Assembly: GCF_014334115.1 (NCBI RefSeq)
Contig: NZ_CP060494.1
Coordinates: 1,054,001-1,118,000 of the forward strand
Direction: 5' to 3'
DNA: 64,000 nucleotides
DNA from: Sphingosinithalassobacter sp. CS137
Lineage (GTDB): Bacteria; Pseudomonadota; Alphaproteobacteria; Sphingomonadales; Sphingomonadaceae
Below the pieces are notes generated by a model. It ran no database searches. It was not told the origin of the DNA and saw nothing but the letters and a program-made list of their open reading frames with translations. Below are positions 34,425 through 44,297 of the stretch, in pieces. Position 1 is the stretch's first letter, and the number at the start of each line of letters is the position of its first letter. The position numbers and the translations under genes were made by a program.

Positions 34425-35099
34425 CTAGGAGCGGACCTCAGTAGGCACCCAGTCCTCGGGAAGCCGGTTCCAAGGCTGGTCCGTGAAGCGCGCCGCCATT
34501 TCCTCCTTGATGCGTCGTTCCCGCCAAATTGGGCCCCCAACATGCCATTCGGCTTCTTCGGCGCCGAAGTCGGCGGTCAGCCGTGCCGGAATGTGTTCGC
34601 CGGCATCCCATACAGCCATCAACTCCATGCTCTGTATCGCTGAGTCTTCCACTCGGGTGTCGTAGGCCACCCGGTCTCCCACCCAAACGGTCACAGTAAG
34701 TGTGCCGACCGGCCACTGAACCGAGGGGCGCGGTGCAACAAGTTCTTCCACAACGGGAAATCCGCCGAGCTTCTTCCATCGACCCGTTCGCAAAGCCCTG
34801 GTGATCGAAGGATAAGCTACGCTAATCACACTCATGATTTTGGCAGCTAACACATCGCTGGGCGCTGACGGTTCTAGATCGCGCCGCCGAAAAAAACCGA
34901 CCATCTTCTCCGGCGTGATCTGCCCGTAGTAAGTCCATCCAGCCTCACCAGTGACTGCGTAAAGCGTCCCGGCGGTCATATCGGCGCGAGCTGTCGGCTT
35001 GGCTTCAAACATGTCGGGATGGTGATCGGGGAAGCGGGTTCGGTCAACGTCTGCAACCGCCTCACTATACGTGAAAGCTACCCGTCCGCTTTCCACCAA
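34425..35099 (-). CDS. Orphan AT-rich hypothetical protein, 224 residues
   Basis: I do not recognise the family. The protein looks soluble with mixed alpha/beta content. A stretch GTLYAVTGEAGWTYYGQITPEKMVGFF recalls small immunity-type folds (such as Imm26), but the resemblance is only suggestive. The open frame begins at TTG 35099 or GTG 35096, neither with a convincing ribosome-binding site; a later ATG in MFEAKPTARAD is also possible. Composition differs sharply from neighbours (34801-34860 is 27 of 60 G+C). It is isolated, and the 9-bp word CGGACGTTC occurs on both flanks (34397-34405 and 35103-35111). Confidence 0.6.
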   Translation of the reverse strand: MVESGRVAFTYSEAVADVDRTRFPDHHPDMFEAKPTARADMTAGTLYAVTGEAGWTYYGQITPEKMVGFFRRRDLEPSAPSDVLAAKIMSVISVAYPSITRALRTGRWKKLGGFPVVEELVAPRPSVQWPVGTLTVTVWVGDRVAYDTRVEDSAIQSMELMAVWDAGEHIPARLTADFGAEEAEWHVGGPIWRERRIKEEMAARFTDQPWNRLPEDWVPTEVRS

Positions 35100-35151
35100 C
35101 CTCGGACGTTCTGCCCTTAGTGCCGAAAGCGGCCGTTCATGCGTTCACGAC

Positions 35152-36153
35152 CTAATCCGCCACCCGCACCACCAGCTTGCCGATCGCCTTGCGCGCGGCC
35201 ATTTTCGCAATGGCATCGCCGCCGTCGGCGAAGGCGAACACCTCGGTCACCTTCGGCGCGATCCGGCCTTCGCTCCAGAGCCGGAACAGCCGCTCGACAT
35301 GGTCCTGGTTCGCCTTCGGATCGCGCGCGGCGAAGGCGCCCCAGAACACGCCGCACACGTCGCAGCTCTTGAGCAGCGTGAGGTTGAGCGGCAGCTTGGG
35401 AATGCCGGCGGGGAAGCCGACGACCAGATAGCGGCCCTCCCAGGCGATCGAGCGCAGCGCGGGCTCGGCATAGTCGCCGCCCACCGGATCGTAGATCACA
35501 TGCGCGCCTTCGGGACCGACGGCATCCTTGAACTGACCGGCGAGCGCCTTCGACTGATCCTTGTCGAACGGCGCGCGCGGATAGACGAGCGTGGCATCGG
35601 CGCCGGCATCGCGCGCGGCGGCGGCCTTTTCCTCGGACGAGACGGCGGCGACGACTCGTGCGCCGAACGCCTTGCCGAGCTCGACCGCGGCGAGGCCCAC
35701 GCCGCCCGCCGCGCCCAAAACGAGCAGCGTCTGCCCCTCGACCAGCTTTCCGCGATCGAGCAGCGCGTGGATGGTGGTGGCATAGGTGAGGAGCAGCGCG
35801 GCCCCTTCCTCGAAGCTGCGGTTCTCCGGCAGGCGGTAGAGCCGATCGGCCGGGACGACGACCTTTTCCGCTAGGCCGCCGTGGCCGGTGGTGGCGATCA
35901 CGCGATCGCCGACCGCCCAGCCCGAAACCCCCTCGCCCACCGCCGCGACCGTGCCGGAGATTTCGCTGCCCGGCGCGAAGGGGCGCTGCGGCCGGAACTG
36001 ATATTTATCCTCGATGATGAGGACGTCGGGATAGTTGATCGAACAGGCTTTGACGGCGACCAGAACCTCGCCCTTGCCCGGTGCGGGGTCGGGGAGCTCT
36101 TCGAGCGTCAGAGTTTCAGGTCCGCCCGGGGCTTTCGAGAGAAGTGCTTTCAT
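35152..36153 (-). CDS. NADPH:quinone oxidoreductase family protein (zinc-free MDR)
   Basis: A 333-residue medium-chain dehydrogenase/reductase. The catalytic domain starts [20 protein letters not shown], and the Rossmann domain contains [34 protein letters not shown]. The zinc-binding cysteine set of alcohol dehydrogenases is absent, which fits quinone oxidoreductase-like members. Substrate is not predictable. ATG 36153 lies inside the 3' end of leuD, giving a 38-base same-strand overlap. Confidence 0.88.
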   Translation of the reverse strand: MKALLSKAPGGPETLTLEELPDPAPGKGEVLVAVKACSINYPDVLIIEDKYQFRPQRPFAPGSEISGTVAAVGEGVSGWAVGDRVIATTGHGGLAEKVVVPADRLYRLPENRSFEEGAALLLTYATTIHALLDRGKLVEGQTLLVLGAAGGVGLAAVELGKAFGARVVAAVSSEEKAAAARDAGADATLVYPRAPFDKDQSKALAGQFKDAVGPEGAHVIYDPVGGDYAEPALRSIAWEGRYLVVGFPAGIPKLPLNLTLLKSCDVCGVFWGAFAARDPKANQDHVERLFRLWSEGRIAPKVTEVFAFADGGDAIAKMAARKAIGKLVVRVAD

Positions 36154-36751
36154 GGCCAGTCTCCACCGCGATCCAGGGCCGCTGCGTGGCGACCCGGGTT
36201 TCGAAATTCGAAATCGCGGTATCCTTTGCCAGTGTGAGACCGATCTCGTCCAGCCCCTCCATCAGACAGTGGCGACGAAAGGGATCGAGTTCGAAGTCGA
36301 ACCGGTCCTGAAACGGCGTGGTGACCGTCCTCGTCTCGAGATCGATCGCGATCGGATGCTCGCGCGCGACCGCGACCAACCGATCGACCGCCTGCTGCGG
36401 CAGTTCGACCGTGAGGATGCCGTTCTTGAACGCGTTACCCGAGAAGATGTCGGAAAAGCTGGGCGCGATCACGGCGCGGACGCCGAATTCGGCCAGCGCC
36501 CAGGCGGCATGCTCGCGGCTCGAACCGCAGCCGAAATTTTCCCCGGCGATCAGGATCGGCGCGCCGGAATAGCGCGGATCATCGAAGACGTTATCCGGAT
36601 CGGCACGCACCGCTTCGAACACGCCACGGCCAAGGCCGGTGCGGCGGGTGGTCTTCAGCCAATGGGCCGGAATGATGAGATCGGTGTCGACATTCTCCGC
36701 ACCCCAGGGATAGGCGCGGCCCTCCACCGTGCGGATCGGCGCGTTCGGCAT
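36116..36751 (-). CDS. leuD: 3-isopropylmalate dehydratase small subunit
   Basis: A 211-residue subunit carrying the swivel domain of isopropylmalate isomerase. Visible: [48 protein letters not shown] and [12 protein letters not shown]. It combines with LeuC to isomerise 2-isopropylmalate in leucine synthesis. The end carries a short Ser/Thr-rich tail that runs into the next gene. ATG 36751 gives the family-type N-terminus [12 protein letters not shown] 52-residue ORF separates it from leuC. Confidence 0.96.
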   Translation of the reverse strand: MPNAPIRTVEGRAYPWGAENVDTDLIIPAHWLKTTRRTGLGRGVFEAVRADPDNVFDDPRYSGAPILIAGENFGCGSSREHAAWALAEFGVRAVIAPSFSDIFSGNAFKNGILTVELPQQAVDRLVAVAREHPIAIDLETRTVTTPFQDRFDFELDPFRRHCLMEGLDEIGLTLAKDTAISNFETRVATQRPWIAVETGHESTSLESPGRT

Positions 36752-36758
36752 ACCCCGA

Positions 36759-36917
36759 TCAGCGCGCCGTGACGGAGCGGTCCGCCGCGTCCGCGCCATC
36801 GGCAGGCGCATCGCCATAGAGTGCGGCGCCGTCCACCTGCCGCGCAGTGGCGGCATAGGCAGCGGCGATGCCGCTGACGATCGTTCCCGCAACCAAAATC
36901 ATCAATGCGCGCTTCAT
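36759..36917 (-). CDS. Small ORF between leuC and leuD, probable exported or membrane peptide
   Basis: A 52-residue reading frame from ATG 36917. The N-terminal 22 residues ([20 protein letters not shown]) look like a signal peptide or single transmembrane helix, followed by a small acidic tail ending SVTAR. It fills the leuC-leuD gap exactly, with two bases to leuC's stop and seven to leuD's start, so it is probably translated in the operon. The family was not recognised. Confidence 0.6.
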   Translation of the reverse strand: MKRALMILVAGTIVSGIAAAYAATARQVDGAALYGDAPADGADAADRSVTAR

Positions 36918-36919
36918 GA

Positions 36920-38374
36920 TCACTCCCCCGAACCGGATCGCTGCGCCACGAGATCACGAACATCCGCCAGACGGCCGGTGACGGCAGCGGCAGCGGCCAT
37001 CGCCGGAGACAGCAGGTGAGTCCTCGCCCCAGGACCTTGCCGTCCTACGAAATTCCGGTTCGAAGTTGAAGCGCAACGTGCGCCCGGGGGCACTTTGTCC
37101 GGGTTCATGGCGAGACACATCGAACAGCCCGGCTCGCGCCACTCGAACCCCGCCTCGACGAAGATGCGATCGATCCCCTCCGCCTCGGCCTGGCGCTTGA
37201 CCAGCCCCGAACCGGGCACGACCAGCGCCTGGCGCACGCCGTCCGCCACGCGGCGGCCGCGCAGCACGTCGGCGGCGGCGCGCAGATCCTCGATCCGGCT
37301 GTTGGTGCACGATCCGATGAAGATGTGGCTGACCGGAATGTCCTGCATCGCCGTGCCGGGTGCGAGACCCATATAGGCAAGCGACTTGCGCGCGGCCTCG
37401 CGCCGGGCGGGATCGTCGAAACCTTCGGGATCGGGGACATGGCCGGTGACCGGCACGACGTCCTCCGGGCTGGTGCCCCAGGTGAGCGAGGGCGCGATGT
37501 CGCCCGCATCGATGCGGACGCTGCGATCATAGGCTGCGCCGGGATCGCTGGGCAGCGTGCGCCAATAGGCGAGCGCGCGCTCCCATGCCTCCCCCGTCGG
37601 CGCCATCGGGCGGCCCTTCAGATAGGCGTAGGTCGTCTCGTCGGGCGCGATCAGCCCGGCGCGCGCGCCGCCCTCGATCGACATGTTGGCAATGGTGAGA
37701 CGCCCCTCGACCGACATCGCCCGGATCGTGTCGCCGGTATATTCGATGACATGGCCGGTCCCTCCCGCCGCGCCGATCCGGCCGATCACCGCCAGGATCA
37801 CGTCCTTGGGGGCGACGCCGAAGCCGAGCGCGCCTTCGATGCGCACTTCCATCGTCTTCGACTGTTTGAGCAGCAGCGTCTGCGTCGCCAGCACATGCTC
37901 GACTTCGCTGGTGCCGATACCGAAGGCGAGCGCACCGAGTGCGCCGTGCGCGGCGGTGTGGCTGTCGCCGCACACCAGCGTGGTGCCGGGCAGCGTGAAC
38001 CCCTGTTCGGGGCCGACGACATGGACGATCCCCTGCGCGGCGGCGAGCGCGTCGATATAGTCGATGCCGAAATCGGCGGTGTTGCGCCGCAGCGCCGCGA
38101 GCTGCTCGGCGCTGGCGGGATCGGCGATCGGCAGCGGCGTGCCGTCCGCCGCGACGCGCGCCGTGGTCGGCAGATTGTGATCGGGAACGGCGAGCGTGAG
38201 ATCGGGGCGGCGGACGCGGCGGCCGGCGGCGCGCAACGCCTCGAACGCCTGCGGGCTCGTCACTTCATGGACGAGATGCCGGTCGATGTAGATCAGGCAG
38301 GTGCCGTCGTCGCGGCGATCGACGACGTGATCGGCCCAAATCTTCTCGTAAAGAGTGCGGGGTGCGCTTGCCAT
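36920..38374 (-). CDS. leuC: 3-isopropylmalate dehydratase large subunit
   Basis: A 484-residue aconitase-family enzyme with the [4Fe-4S] cluster ligated by cysteines in SCTNSR and GCSMC. Other signatures are [33 protein letters not shown] and [16 protein letters not shown]. With LeuD it converts 2-isopropylmalate to 3-isopropylmalate. ATG 38374. Downstream genes are the 52-residue ORF, leuD and the quinone oxidoreductase, all in one direction. Confidence 0.97.
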   Translation of the reverse strand: MASAPRTLYEKIWADHVVDRRDDGTCLIYIDRHLVHEVTSPQAFEALRAAGRRVRRPDLTLAVPDHNLPTTARVAADGTPLPIADPASAEQLAALRRNTADFGIDYIDALAAAQGIVHVVGPEQGFTLPGTTLVCGDSHTAAHGALGALAFGIGTSEVEHVLATQTLLLKQSKTMEVRIEGALGFGVAPKDVILAVIGRIGAAGGTGHVIEYTGDTIRAMSVEGRLTIANMSIEGGARAGLIAPDETTYAYLKGRPMAPTGEAWERALAYWRTLPSDPGAAYDRSVRIDAGDIAPSLTWGTSPEDVVPVTGHVPDPEGFDDPARREAARKSLAYMGLAPGTAMQDIPVSHIFIGSCTNSRIEDLRAAADVLRGRRVADGVRQALVVPGSGLVKRQAEAEGIDRIFVEAGFEWREPGCSMCLAMNPDKVPPGARCASTSNRNFVGRQGPGARTHLLSPAMAAAAAVTGRLADVRDLVAQRSGSGE

Positions 38375-38515
38375 GACGCTGCGGCTTTAACCGAATCGTG
38401 CGCGCCCGCAAGCGCTGCGGCAACAAGCTTGCCCAATCCGCGGCGTGGCCGCGGCCGGACCACGACCGAAGGGAGCGGCCTCCCCTCGACCAGCAGCGTC
38501 GCGTTCACGGACTCC

Positions 38516-39163
38516 TCAGGCGGCGGCAAGCGCCTCGTACCGCGCCGTGGTCTTCGCCGCGACTTCGTCGGCAGTCACGCCGGGCGCGAGCTCGATCAGG
38601 CGGAACGGACTGTCGTGATCGGGGCGCTGGAACACCGCGAGATCGGTGACGATCATGTCGACCACATTCTTGCCCGTGAGCGGCAGCGTGCATTCGGGGA
38701 TGAACTTGGGGCTGCCGTCCTTGGCGGTGTGCTCCATCACCACGATGATCTTCTTCACGCCAGCCACCAGGTCCATGGCGCCGCCCATGCCCTTGATCAT
38801 CTTGCCGGGAATCATCCAGTTGGCGATGTCGCCGCCCGCGCTGACTTCCATCGCGCCAAGCACGGTGAGGTCGATATGGCCGCCGCGGATCATCGCGAAG
38901 CTCTGGTCCGATCCGAAATAGACCGACTGGGGCAGCTCGCTGATCGTCTGCTTGCCGGCGTTGATGAGATCGGGATCGACCTGATCCTCATAGGGGAACG
39001 GCCCGATGCCGAGCATGCCGTTTTCCGACTGGAGCGTCACTTCGACACCGTCGGGAATGTGATTCGCCACCAGCGTCGGGATGCCGATGCCGAGGTTCAC
39101 ATAGAAGCCGTCGCGCAGTTCCTTCGCCGCGCGGGCGGCCATTTCGTCACGAGTCCAGGGCAT
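38516..39163 (-). CDS. scoB: 3-oxoacid CoA-transferase subunit B
   Basis: A 215-residue subunit with the catalytic glutamate (E47) in [13 protein letters not shown], plus [26 protein letters not shown], the CoA-transferase beta-chain pattern. With the A subunit it moves CoA between succinyl-CoA and 3-ketoacids such as acetoacetate. ATG 39163. Unlike most loci, the A-subunit gene is not adjacent but lies one gene upstream, with a HAD phosphatase gene in between (three-base gap). Confidence 0.95.
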   Translation of the reverse strand: MPWTRDEMAARAAKELRDGFYVNLGIGIPTLVANHIPDGVEVTLQSENGMLGIGPFPYEDQVDPDLINAGKQTISELPQSVYFGSDQSFAMIRGGHIDLTVLGAMEVSAGGDIANWMIPGKMIKGMGGAMDLVAGVKKIIVVMEHTAKDGSPKFIPECTLPLTGKNVVDMIVTDLAVFQRPDHDSPFRLIELAPGVTADEVAAKTTARYEALAAA

Positions 39164-39166
39164 AGC

Positions 39167-40276
39167 TCACTCCTCGGCCGGATCGGCCCATTGCAGGTTC
39201 GGCGGGAATATCTCTTCATAGCCTCCCGTCACGCCCGCGCCGTAGACGGGATTGGGCAAGAGGAACCAGCCGGTTCCCCACATCGGCGCGATCATCGTCT
39301 GCGCAGCGAGATTGCGCCGGATGCGCGGCGGCGCATCGCCGCTGTTGAACAGATCGCTGAAATCGCCGAGCTGATCGCCGACCATCGCGACGACGCAATA
39401 GCGCTCGGCGATGGCCCAGCGCCGCGCGTCCTTTGCGCTGCCGCCGGGCGCGTCTCCCTTAAGCCACAGCGTGTCGCCATGCACCGCCTCGCCCAGCCCG
39501 GCAGCCCGCAGCGCGGCGGCCGTGCCCTCGGCATTGGCCGATGCGCGATTGCTGTTGAAGATCACCGCAACCTCGCGGCGCCGCATCGCCTCGATCGTCT
39601 CGACGGCGCCCGGCACCGCCTCGACCTGGCCGGCGCCGGTCGCTTCCCAGCGGCTCCAGCGATCGGGATCGAACCCGGTGCCCCGGCGCGCGTCATCGGC
39701 CTCGTAGCCCGTGTTCAGCAGCACGGTTTCATCGACGTCGAACACCACCGCGAGCGGCTTGCCGGCGCATGGAACGAAGGTCATCCGCTCGAGCGTCGCA
39801 TCGGAGGCGAGCACCACGCTGGCGACATCCTGCCCGGCCAGACGGTCGAGCACCCGATCGTCCACATAACGCCACAGCGCCTGATAGGTCTGGATGCTGA
39901 TCGCCGCGGCCTCGGCCGAGCCGTAGAGGAACTGCATTCCGCCCGGCACCGCCACCTCGGCCGGGCGTGCGGCAGCGGGTGCCGTAGCAGCGCGCGGAAC
40001 CGCGCCGTCGGGCGGCGGAAGCTGCCCGGCCCCAATGATCCGAACGACCTGCCCGTCCTCGGTGCGAAACTCGCGCCCGACGAGATCCTCGGCACGGACA
40101 GCGGAGCCGGGCTGCGCCGTGGGTTCCGCGCGTCGCGGCGCATCCTGGCCCTCGGAGAACTGGTTGCGCAACACCGTGGCGCCCGCCAGCACGGGCAGCG
40201 CGGCCGCCACGCAGCCCGACAGCACCGGCGCCCCGATCAACAGCAATCCGAAGCGCCAGACGCGCATCGCGGTCAC
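39167..40276 (-). CDS. HAD-family acid phosphatase-like lipoprotein
   Basis: A 369-residue exported protein. The lipobox [12 protein letters not shown] places the acylated Cys near 22, followed by a low-complexity Pro/Ala region. The HAD domain has nucleophile motif [15 protein letters not shown] and a later motif AIFNSNRA-type (read as [15 protein letters not shown]), and the end [13 protein letters not shown] gives the acidic motif. It resembles class B/C acid phosphatases (lipoprotein e(P4)-type). GTG 40276 overlaps the scoA stop; ATG 40267 is an alternative. The placement between scoA and scoB is odd. Confidence 0.84.
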   Translation of the reverse strand: MTAMRVWRFGLLLIGAPVLSGCVAAALPVLAGATVLRNQFSEGQDAPRRAEPTAQPGSAVRAEDLVGREFRTEDGQVVRIIGAGQLPPPDGAVPRAATAPAAARPAEVAVPGGMQFLYGSAEAAAISIQTYQALWRYVDDRVLDRLAGQDVASVVLASDATLERMTFVPCAGKPLAVVFDVDETVLLNTGYEADDARRGTGFDPDRWSRWEATGAGQVEAVPGAVETIEAMRRREVAVIFNSNRASANAEGTAAALRAAGLGEAVHGDTLWLKGDAPGGSAKDARRWAIAERYCVVAMVGDQLGDFSDLFNSGDAPPRIRRNLAAQTMIAPMWGTGWFLLPNPVYGAGVTGGYEEIFPPNLQWADPAEE

Positions 40277-40992
40277 GCCGCCTCGCGTTCCCGGACGGTG
40301 CGGAACTCGATCTTCTTGTCGTAGGGCGCGCCGACGATCATCCGCTTCACATAGATGCCGGGCAGATGGATGCAGTCGGGATCGAGGCTGCCCACCGGCA
40401 CGACTTCCTCCACTTCGGCGACGCAGATATTCGCCGCGGTCGCCATCGGCTGATTGAAGTTGCGCGCGGTCTTGCGGAAGACGAGATTGCCCGCCTCATC
40501 GGCCTTCCAGCCCTTGATGATCGACAGATCGGCGCGGATGCCGCGCTCGAGAATATACTCCTCAGGTCCATTCGGGCCGTCGAAGACCTTCACTTCCTTG
40601 CCCTCGGCCACTTTCGTGCCGACGCCGGTCTTGGTGTAGAAGCCGGGAATGCCCGCGCCGCCCGCGCGGCATCGCTCGGCGAGCGTGCCCTGGGGGCAGA
40701 ATTCGACTTCGAGCTCGCCGGAGAGATACTGGCGCTCGAACTCCTTGTTCTCGCCGACGTAGGAGGAAATCATCTTCTTGACCTGGCGGCTGCGCAGCAG
40801 CTTGCCGAGGCCTTCATTGTCGATGCCCGCATTGTTGCTGGCGATCGTGAGATCCTTCACGCCCGCGGCCTGGATCGCATCGATCAGCCGCTCGGGGATG
40901 CCGCACAGGCCGAACCCGCCGGCGCAGAGCGCCATGCCGTCGAACAACAGTCCTTCAAGCGCGGCTTCGGCGTTCGGATAGAGCTTCTTCAT
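40273..40992 (-). CDS. scoA: 3-oxoacid CoA-transferase subunit A
   Basis: A 239-residue alpha chain. Visible: [52 protein letters not shown] and [10 protein letters not shown], signatures of succinyl-CoA:3-ketoacid CoA-transferase subunit A. The partner scoB is one gene downstream in the same operon. ATG 40992. Its upstream region is shared with the divergent outer-membrane protein gene. Confidence 0.96.
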   Translation of the reverse strand: MKKLYPNAEAALEGLLFDGMALCAGGFGLCGIPERLIDAIQAAGVKDLTIASNNAGIDNEGLGKLLRSRQVKKMISSYVGENKEFERQYLSGELEVEFCPQGTLAERCRAGGAGIPGFYTKTGVGTKVAEGKEVKVFDGPNGPEEYILERGIRADLSIIKGWKADEAGNLVFRKTARNFNQPMATAANICVAEVEEVVPVGSLDPDCIHLPGIYVKRMIVGAPYDKKIEFRTVREREAA

Positions 40993-41166
40993 GGCGCGAG
41001 TCTCTCCTTTGCCGCGGGCGATAAGCGCCGCGACACGTGCCGGTCAAGCGAAGGTGAACCGGCTTTCAGGTTTTGCACGATTGTTGCGCTGTGGCACAAG
41101 AGTCACACACCGCATTGTAATCGAACTGCCATATTGCACCTGCGAAACGGCGGACTATCTGAGCAC

Positions 41167-41182
41167 TCGGATGGCCATCCGA
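41167..41182. promoter_or_regulatory. 16-bp perfect palindrome upstream of the outer-membrane protein gene
   Basis: TCGGATGGCCATCCGA at 34-50 bp before ATG 41217. It could form a leader hairpin or bind a regulator. A possible -35/-10 pair (TTGCAC and TATCTG, 16-bp spacing) lies just before it at about 41134-41161. Confidence 0.5.
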
Positions 41183-41216
41183 AGCTAAGAACAAAACTCC
41201 ACAGATAGGACAACGA

Positions 41217-41732
41217 ATGCGAATTCTCGCAACGACGGCGCTCGCCCTGGTGGCGGCGACCGCAACCCCCGCTCTTGCCCAGGACGCGAGCTTCACCGGT
41301 CCGCGCGCCGAGATCGTCGCCGGCTGGGACCACGCAGGCGCCGAAGACGAAGGCCAGTCGGGCTTCGTCTATGGCGGCGCGCTGGGCTATGACCACCAGA
41401 TCGGCCAGGCAGTGATCGGCGCCGAGACCGAGATCACCGGCGCGACCACCGAGGAACTGGGCGTGAGCGCGGGCCGCGATATCTTCGTCGGCGGCCGTAT
41501 CGGCTTCGTCGTGGGCGGCGCCAACCTGGTCTATGGCAAGGCCGGCCTGACCAACGCGCGCGTCGAAGCCGACGGCCTGGGCGGCATCACCAGCGACGGC
41601 TATCGCCTTGGCGTCGGCGTCGAGCGCAGCTTCGGCAACTTCTTCGGCAAGGTCGAGTATCGCTACTCGCGCTACGAAGAGCTCGAGCTGAACCGCGACC
41701 AGGTGGTCGCCGGAGTCGGCTTCCGCTTCTGA
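41217..41732 (+). CDS. Small outer-membrane beta-barrel protein (opacity/porin-like)
   Basis: A 171-residue exported protein. A Sec signal peptide is cleaved after about residue 21 (ATPALAQDA). Alternating hydrophobic strands follow, with the C-terminal VAGVGFRF ending in the aromatic residue typical of OMP insertion signals. The pattern resembles the OmpA-like/opacity membrane barrel family (for example YKGKVEYRYSR-type strands, here FFGKVEYRYSRYEEL). Function is structural or adhesive, not defined. ATG 41217 has AGGA seven bases upstream. Strong terminator at 41752. Confidence 0.82.
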   Translation: MRILATTALALVAATATPALAQDASFTGPRAEIVAGWDHAGAEDEGQSGFVYGGALGYDHQIGQAVIGAETEITGATTEELGVSAGRDIFVGGRIGFVVGGANLVYGKAGLTNARVEADGLGGITSDGYRLGVGVERSFGNFFGKVEYRYSRYEELELNRDQVVAGVGFRF

Positions 41733-41751
41733 TCCGAAGCGAGCGACGAAC

Positions 41752-41789
41752 AGGGGCCGCGCGGCACGGGCTGCGCGGCCCCTTTTTTT
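41752..41789 (+). terminator. Rho-independent terminator
   Basis: Arms AGGGGCCGCGC (41752-41762) and GCGCGGCCCCT (41773-41783) followed by a run of seven T (41783-41789). It ends the outer-membrane protein transcript and separates it from the convergent GST gene. Confidence 0.95.
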
Positions 41790-41791
41790 GC

Positions 41792-42550
41792 TCAGTCGCG
41801 GGGACCGTCGCCCAGCATCAGGCTCCGCTGCGGCACCGCGCCGCCATAGCTCTGCTCGGAAATCCGCGCGCCGGCCGCGCGCAGCGCCGCGCGACGATCG
41901 GCCGAGCGCACGCCGAAGATCGCCTGCTCGAACTTCATGCTGGCCGCGAACGCGGGCACCGCGCCGACGCGCGCGATCCAGCCGGCGGTACGCGGCCAGC
42001 ACTCGGCGTCGATCGCATAGCCGACGAGCGCGGCATTCCTGAAGAAGCAGGCATAGGCGATGTCGGCGGTGCAGACATGGTCGAACAGGAACCCCTCGGC
42101 CGGGGCGCGCGCCTCGATCCAGTCCAGCGCCTCGGGCAGATCCCGTTCGATGGTCCGCGCGATCAGCGCCTCGTCGGGTTCGCGCTTCCAGACGGAAGGC
42201 ACGACCGTGCGCTGGTAGAACAGCCGCCAGATGAGGAGATCGCCCAACCGACTGTCGGCGAACTCCTCCATCCAGCGTGCCCTCGCCCGATCCGCCGCGC
42301 CCTTGGGCATCAGCGGCGGATCGGGCCATCGCTCGTCGATATATTCGGCGATCACGGTCGAGTCGTTGAGCACCAGATCGCCGTCGATCAGCACCGGAAT
42401 CCGCCGCAGCGGGCTTACCGCGGTGAAGGCGTCGGTGCCGTAGAAAGGCACGATCGGGTCGATCTCGACCTCGACGCCCTTGTGATCGAGCGCGACCAAA
42501 ACCTTGCGGGCATAGGGCGAGACGTGATTGCCGATGATCAACATGCCCAT
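41792..42550 (-). CDS. Glutathione S-transferase family protein
   Basis: A 252-residue protein with an N-terminal GST thioredoxin fold (LIIGNHVSPYARKVLVALDHKGVEVE, then IPVLIDGDLVLNDSTVIAEYIDERW with the Glu-Ser-type GSH-binding positions ST) and a helical C-terminal domain ending PRTAGWIARVGAVPAF. It is about 30 residues longer than the shortest GSTs. ATG 42550 is used; ATG 42544 is possible. It is divergent from the TPP-enzyme gene (41 bp). Confidence 0.88.
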   Translation of the reverse strand: MGMLIIGNHVSPYARKVLVALDHKGVEVEIDPIVPFYGTDAFTAVSPLRRIPVLIDGDLVLNDSTVIAEYIDERWPDPPLMPKGAADRARARWMEEFADSRLGDLLIWRLFYQRTVVPSVWKREPDEALIARTIERDLPEALDWIEARAPAEGFLFDHVCTADIAYACFFRNAALVGYAIDAECWPRTAGWIARVGAVPAFAASMKFEQAIFGVRSADRRAALRAAGARISEQSYGGAVPQRSLMLGDGPRD

Positions 42551-42591
42551 GGGGGTTACGCCCGCGGCTTCGCTCGGTCTAGAGATGCGGC

Positions 42592-44256
42592 ATGACCGCG
42601 AAACGAACCGGGGGCAGGATCCTCGTCGACAATCTGGTCGCGCAGGGCTGCGACCGCATCTTCCACGTACCCGGCGAGAGCTTCCTCGCAGTGCTCGACG
42701 CGCTGCACGATACGCCCGAGGTGGATCTCGTCACCTGTCGGCAGGAAGGCGGCGCGGCGTTCATGGCATGTGCCGACGGCACGATGACGCGGCAGCCGGG
42801 CGTATGCTTCGTGACGCGCGGGCCGGGCGCGACCAATGCGAGCATCGGCGTGCACGTCGCGACGCAGGATTCGATCCCGATGCTGCTCTTCGTCGGCGAC
42901 GTCGATCGCGGCATGCGCGACCGCGAGGGCTTCCAGGAAGTCGATCTGGTCGCGATGTTCACGCCGCTCGCCAAGCTGGCGCTGCGCATCGACGACGCCG
43001 CACGTATCCCCGAATATGTCGCGCGCGCCTGGAACACGGCGGTGAGCGGGCGCCCGGGCCCGGTGGTGATCGCGCTGCCCGAAGACATGCTCTGCGACGT
43101 AGTGGAGGCAGTGGACCGCCCCAAGATCGAGCCGGTGCAGCAGCATGTGCTGCGCGAGGACGTGATCGAACCGCTCGAGGAGCTGATCGCCGGTGCCGCC
43201 GCCCCCATCGCCATCGTCGGCGGCGCGGGCTGGAACTGGCTGGCGGGGAAATATTTCGGCGACTGGGCGGCGGACCGGGGCATTCCCGTCGCCAGCGCGT
43301 TCCGGCGACAGGATGCGATCGACAATGACTCGCCGGTCTGGGCGGGCAATCTGGGCTATGGGCCCAATCCGAAGCTGGTCGACCGGATCAGGCGCGCGGA
43401 TCTGCTGATCGTCGTCGGCGCCCGGCTCGGCGAAGCGACGACCGACGGCTATACGCTGATCACTCCGGACCACCCCGGGCAGCACCTGTTTCACGTCCAC
43501 CCGGATCCGACCGAGCTCAACCGCGTCTATCGCGTCGAGGAATATTCGGCGGTCTGCGCGACGCCCTATCAGTTCTGCAAGGATCTGAACTGGTATGGCC
43601 CCATCCCCGAGACGCCGCGCCCGGAGGGAGCGGAAGCGCATGCGGAGTGGCTGGAATGGTCCACCCCGCAGCCGCGCGAGGGCGTGACGCTCGATCTCGG
43701 CCTATGCGTTCTGGCGATGCGCGAGCGCATTCCCGAAGCGATCATCTGCAACGGCGCGGGCAATTTCTCGGGCTGGTGGCACCGCTACTGGCGCTATGGC
43801 GGGCAGCCCTCGCAGCTCGCGCCCACCGCGGGCGCGATGGGCTATGGCGTGCCTGCAGCGGTTGCGGCGGCGCTGCGCCGGCACGATCGGCCGGTGGTGG
43901 CGGTCGCCGGCGACGGCGACTTTCTGATGAACGGACAGGAGCTGGCGACGGCGGTGCAGCACGGCGCCGACATGCTGGTGATCGTCGTCGACAATGGCGC
44001 CTATGGCACGATCCGCATGCACCAGGAGCGCGAATATCCGACGCGGCTGAGCGGGACGACGCTGCGCAATCCCGACTTCGCGGCGCTGGGCCGCGCCTAT
44101 GGCGGCTGGGCGGCGACGGTGGAGCGGACCGAGGAATTCGGGCCGGCGCTTGACGAGGCGCTGGCTAGAAAAGGCGTGCGGCTGCTCCACCTCAAGACCG
44201 AAGTCGAGGCGATCACGCCGGCGACGACGATCTCCGCAATCCGCAGCCGCGGCTGA
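42592..44256 (+). CDS. Thiamine-pyrophosphate-dependent enzyme (acetolactate synthase-like, function unknown)
   Basis: A 554-residue TPP enzyme with N-terminal PYR domain (FHVPGESFLAVLDALHDTP and GPGATNASIGVHVATQDSIPMLLFVGDV), a central domain and a C-terminal PP domain with VAGDGDFLMNGQELATAVQHGADMLVIVVDNGAYGTI holding the Mg/TPP motif GDG...N. It is in the acetolactate synthase/benzoylformate decarboxylase superfamily. No regulatory subunit gene is adjacent, so a degradative or decarboxylase role is as likely as ilvB. ATG 42592. Confidence 0.88.
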   Translation: MTAKRTGGRILVDNLVAQGCDRIFHVPGESFLAVLDALHDTPEVDLVTCRQEGGAAFMACADGTMTRQPGVCFVTRGPGATNASIGVHVATQDSIPMLLFVGDVDRGMRDREGFQEVDLVAMFTPLAKLALRIDDAARIPEYVARAWNTAVSGRPGPVVIALPEDMLCDVVEAVDRPKIEPVQQHVLREDVIEPLEELIAGAAAPIAIVGGAGWNWLAGKYFGDWAADRGIPVASAFRRQDAIDNDSPVWAGNLGYGPNPKLVDRIRRADLLIVVGARLGEATTDGYTLITPDHPGQHLFHVHPDPTELNRVYRVEEYSAVCATPYQFCKDLNWYGPIPETPRPEGAEAHAEWLEWSTPQPREGVTLDLGLCVLAMRERIPEAIICNGAGNFSGWWHRYWRYGGQPSQLAPTAGAMGYGVPAAVAAALRRHDRPVVAVAGDGDFLMNGQELATAVQHGADMLVIVVDNGAYGTIRMHQEREYPTRLSGTTLRNPDFAALGRAYGGWAATVERTEEFGPALDEALARKGVRLLHLKTEVEAITPATTISAIRSRG

Positions 44257-44297
44257 GCGCGCGCCCCGCGCTCCCGGAGCAAGTGGCTTGGACGCGC

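Noticed and set aside
42592..44256. Calling the TPP enzyme ilvB (acetolactate synthase)
   Set aside because: No regulatory subunit gene is adjacent, and the sequence fits the wider decarboxylase superfamily equally well.
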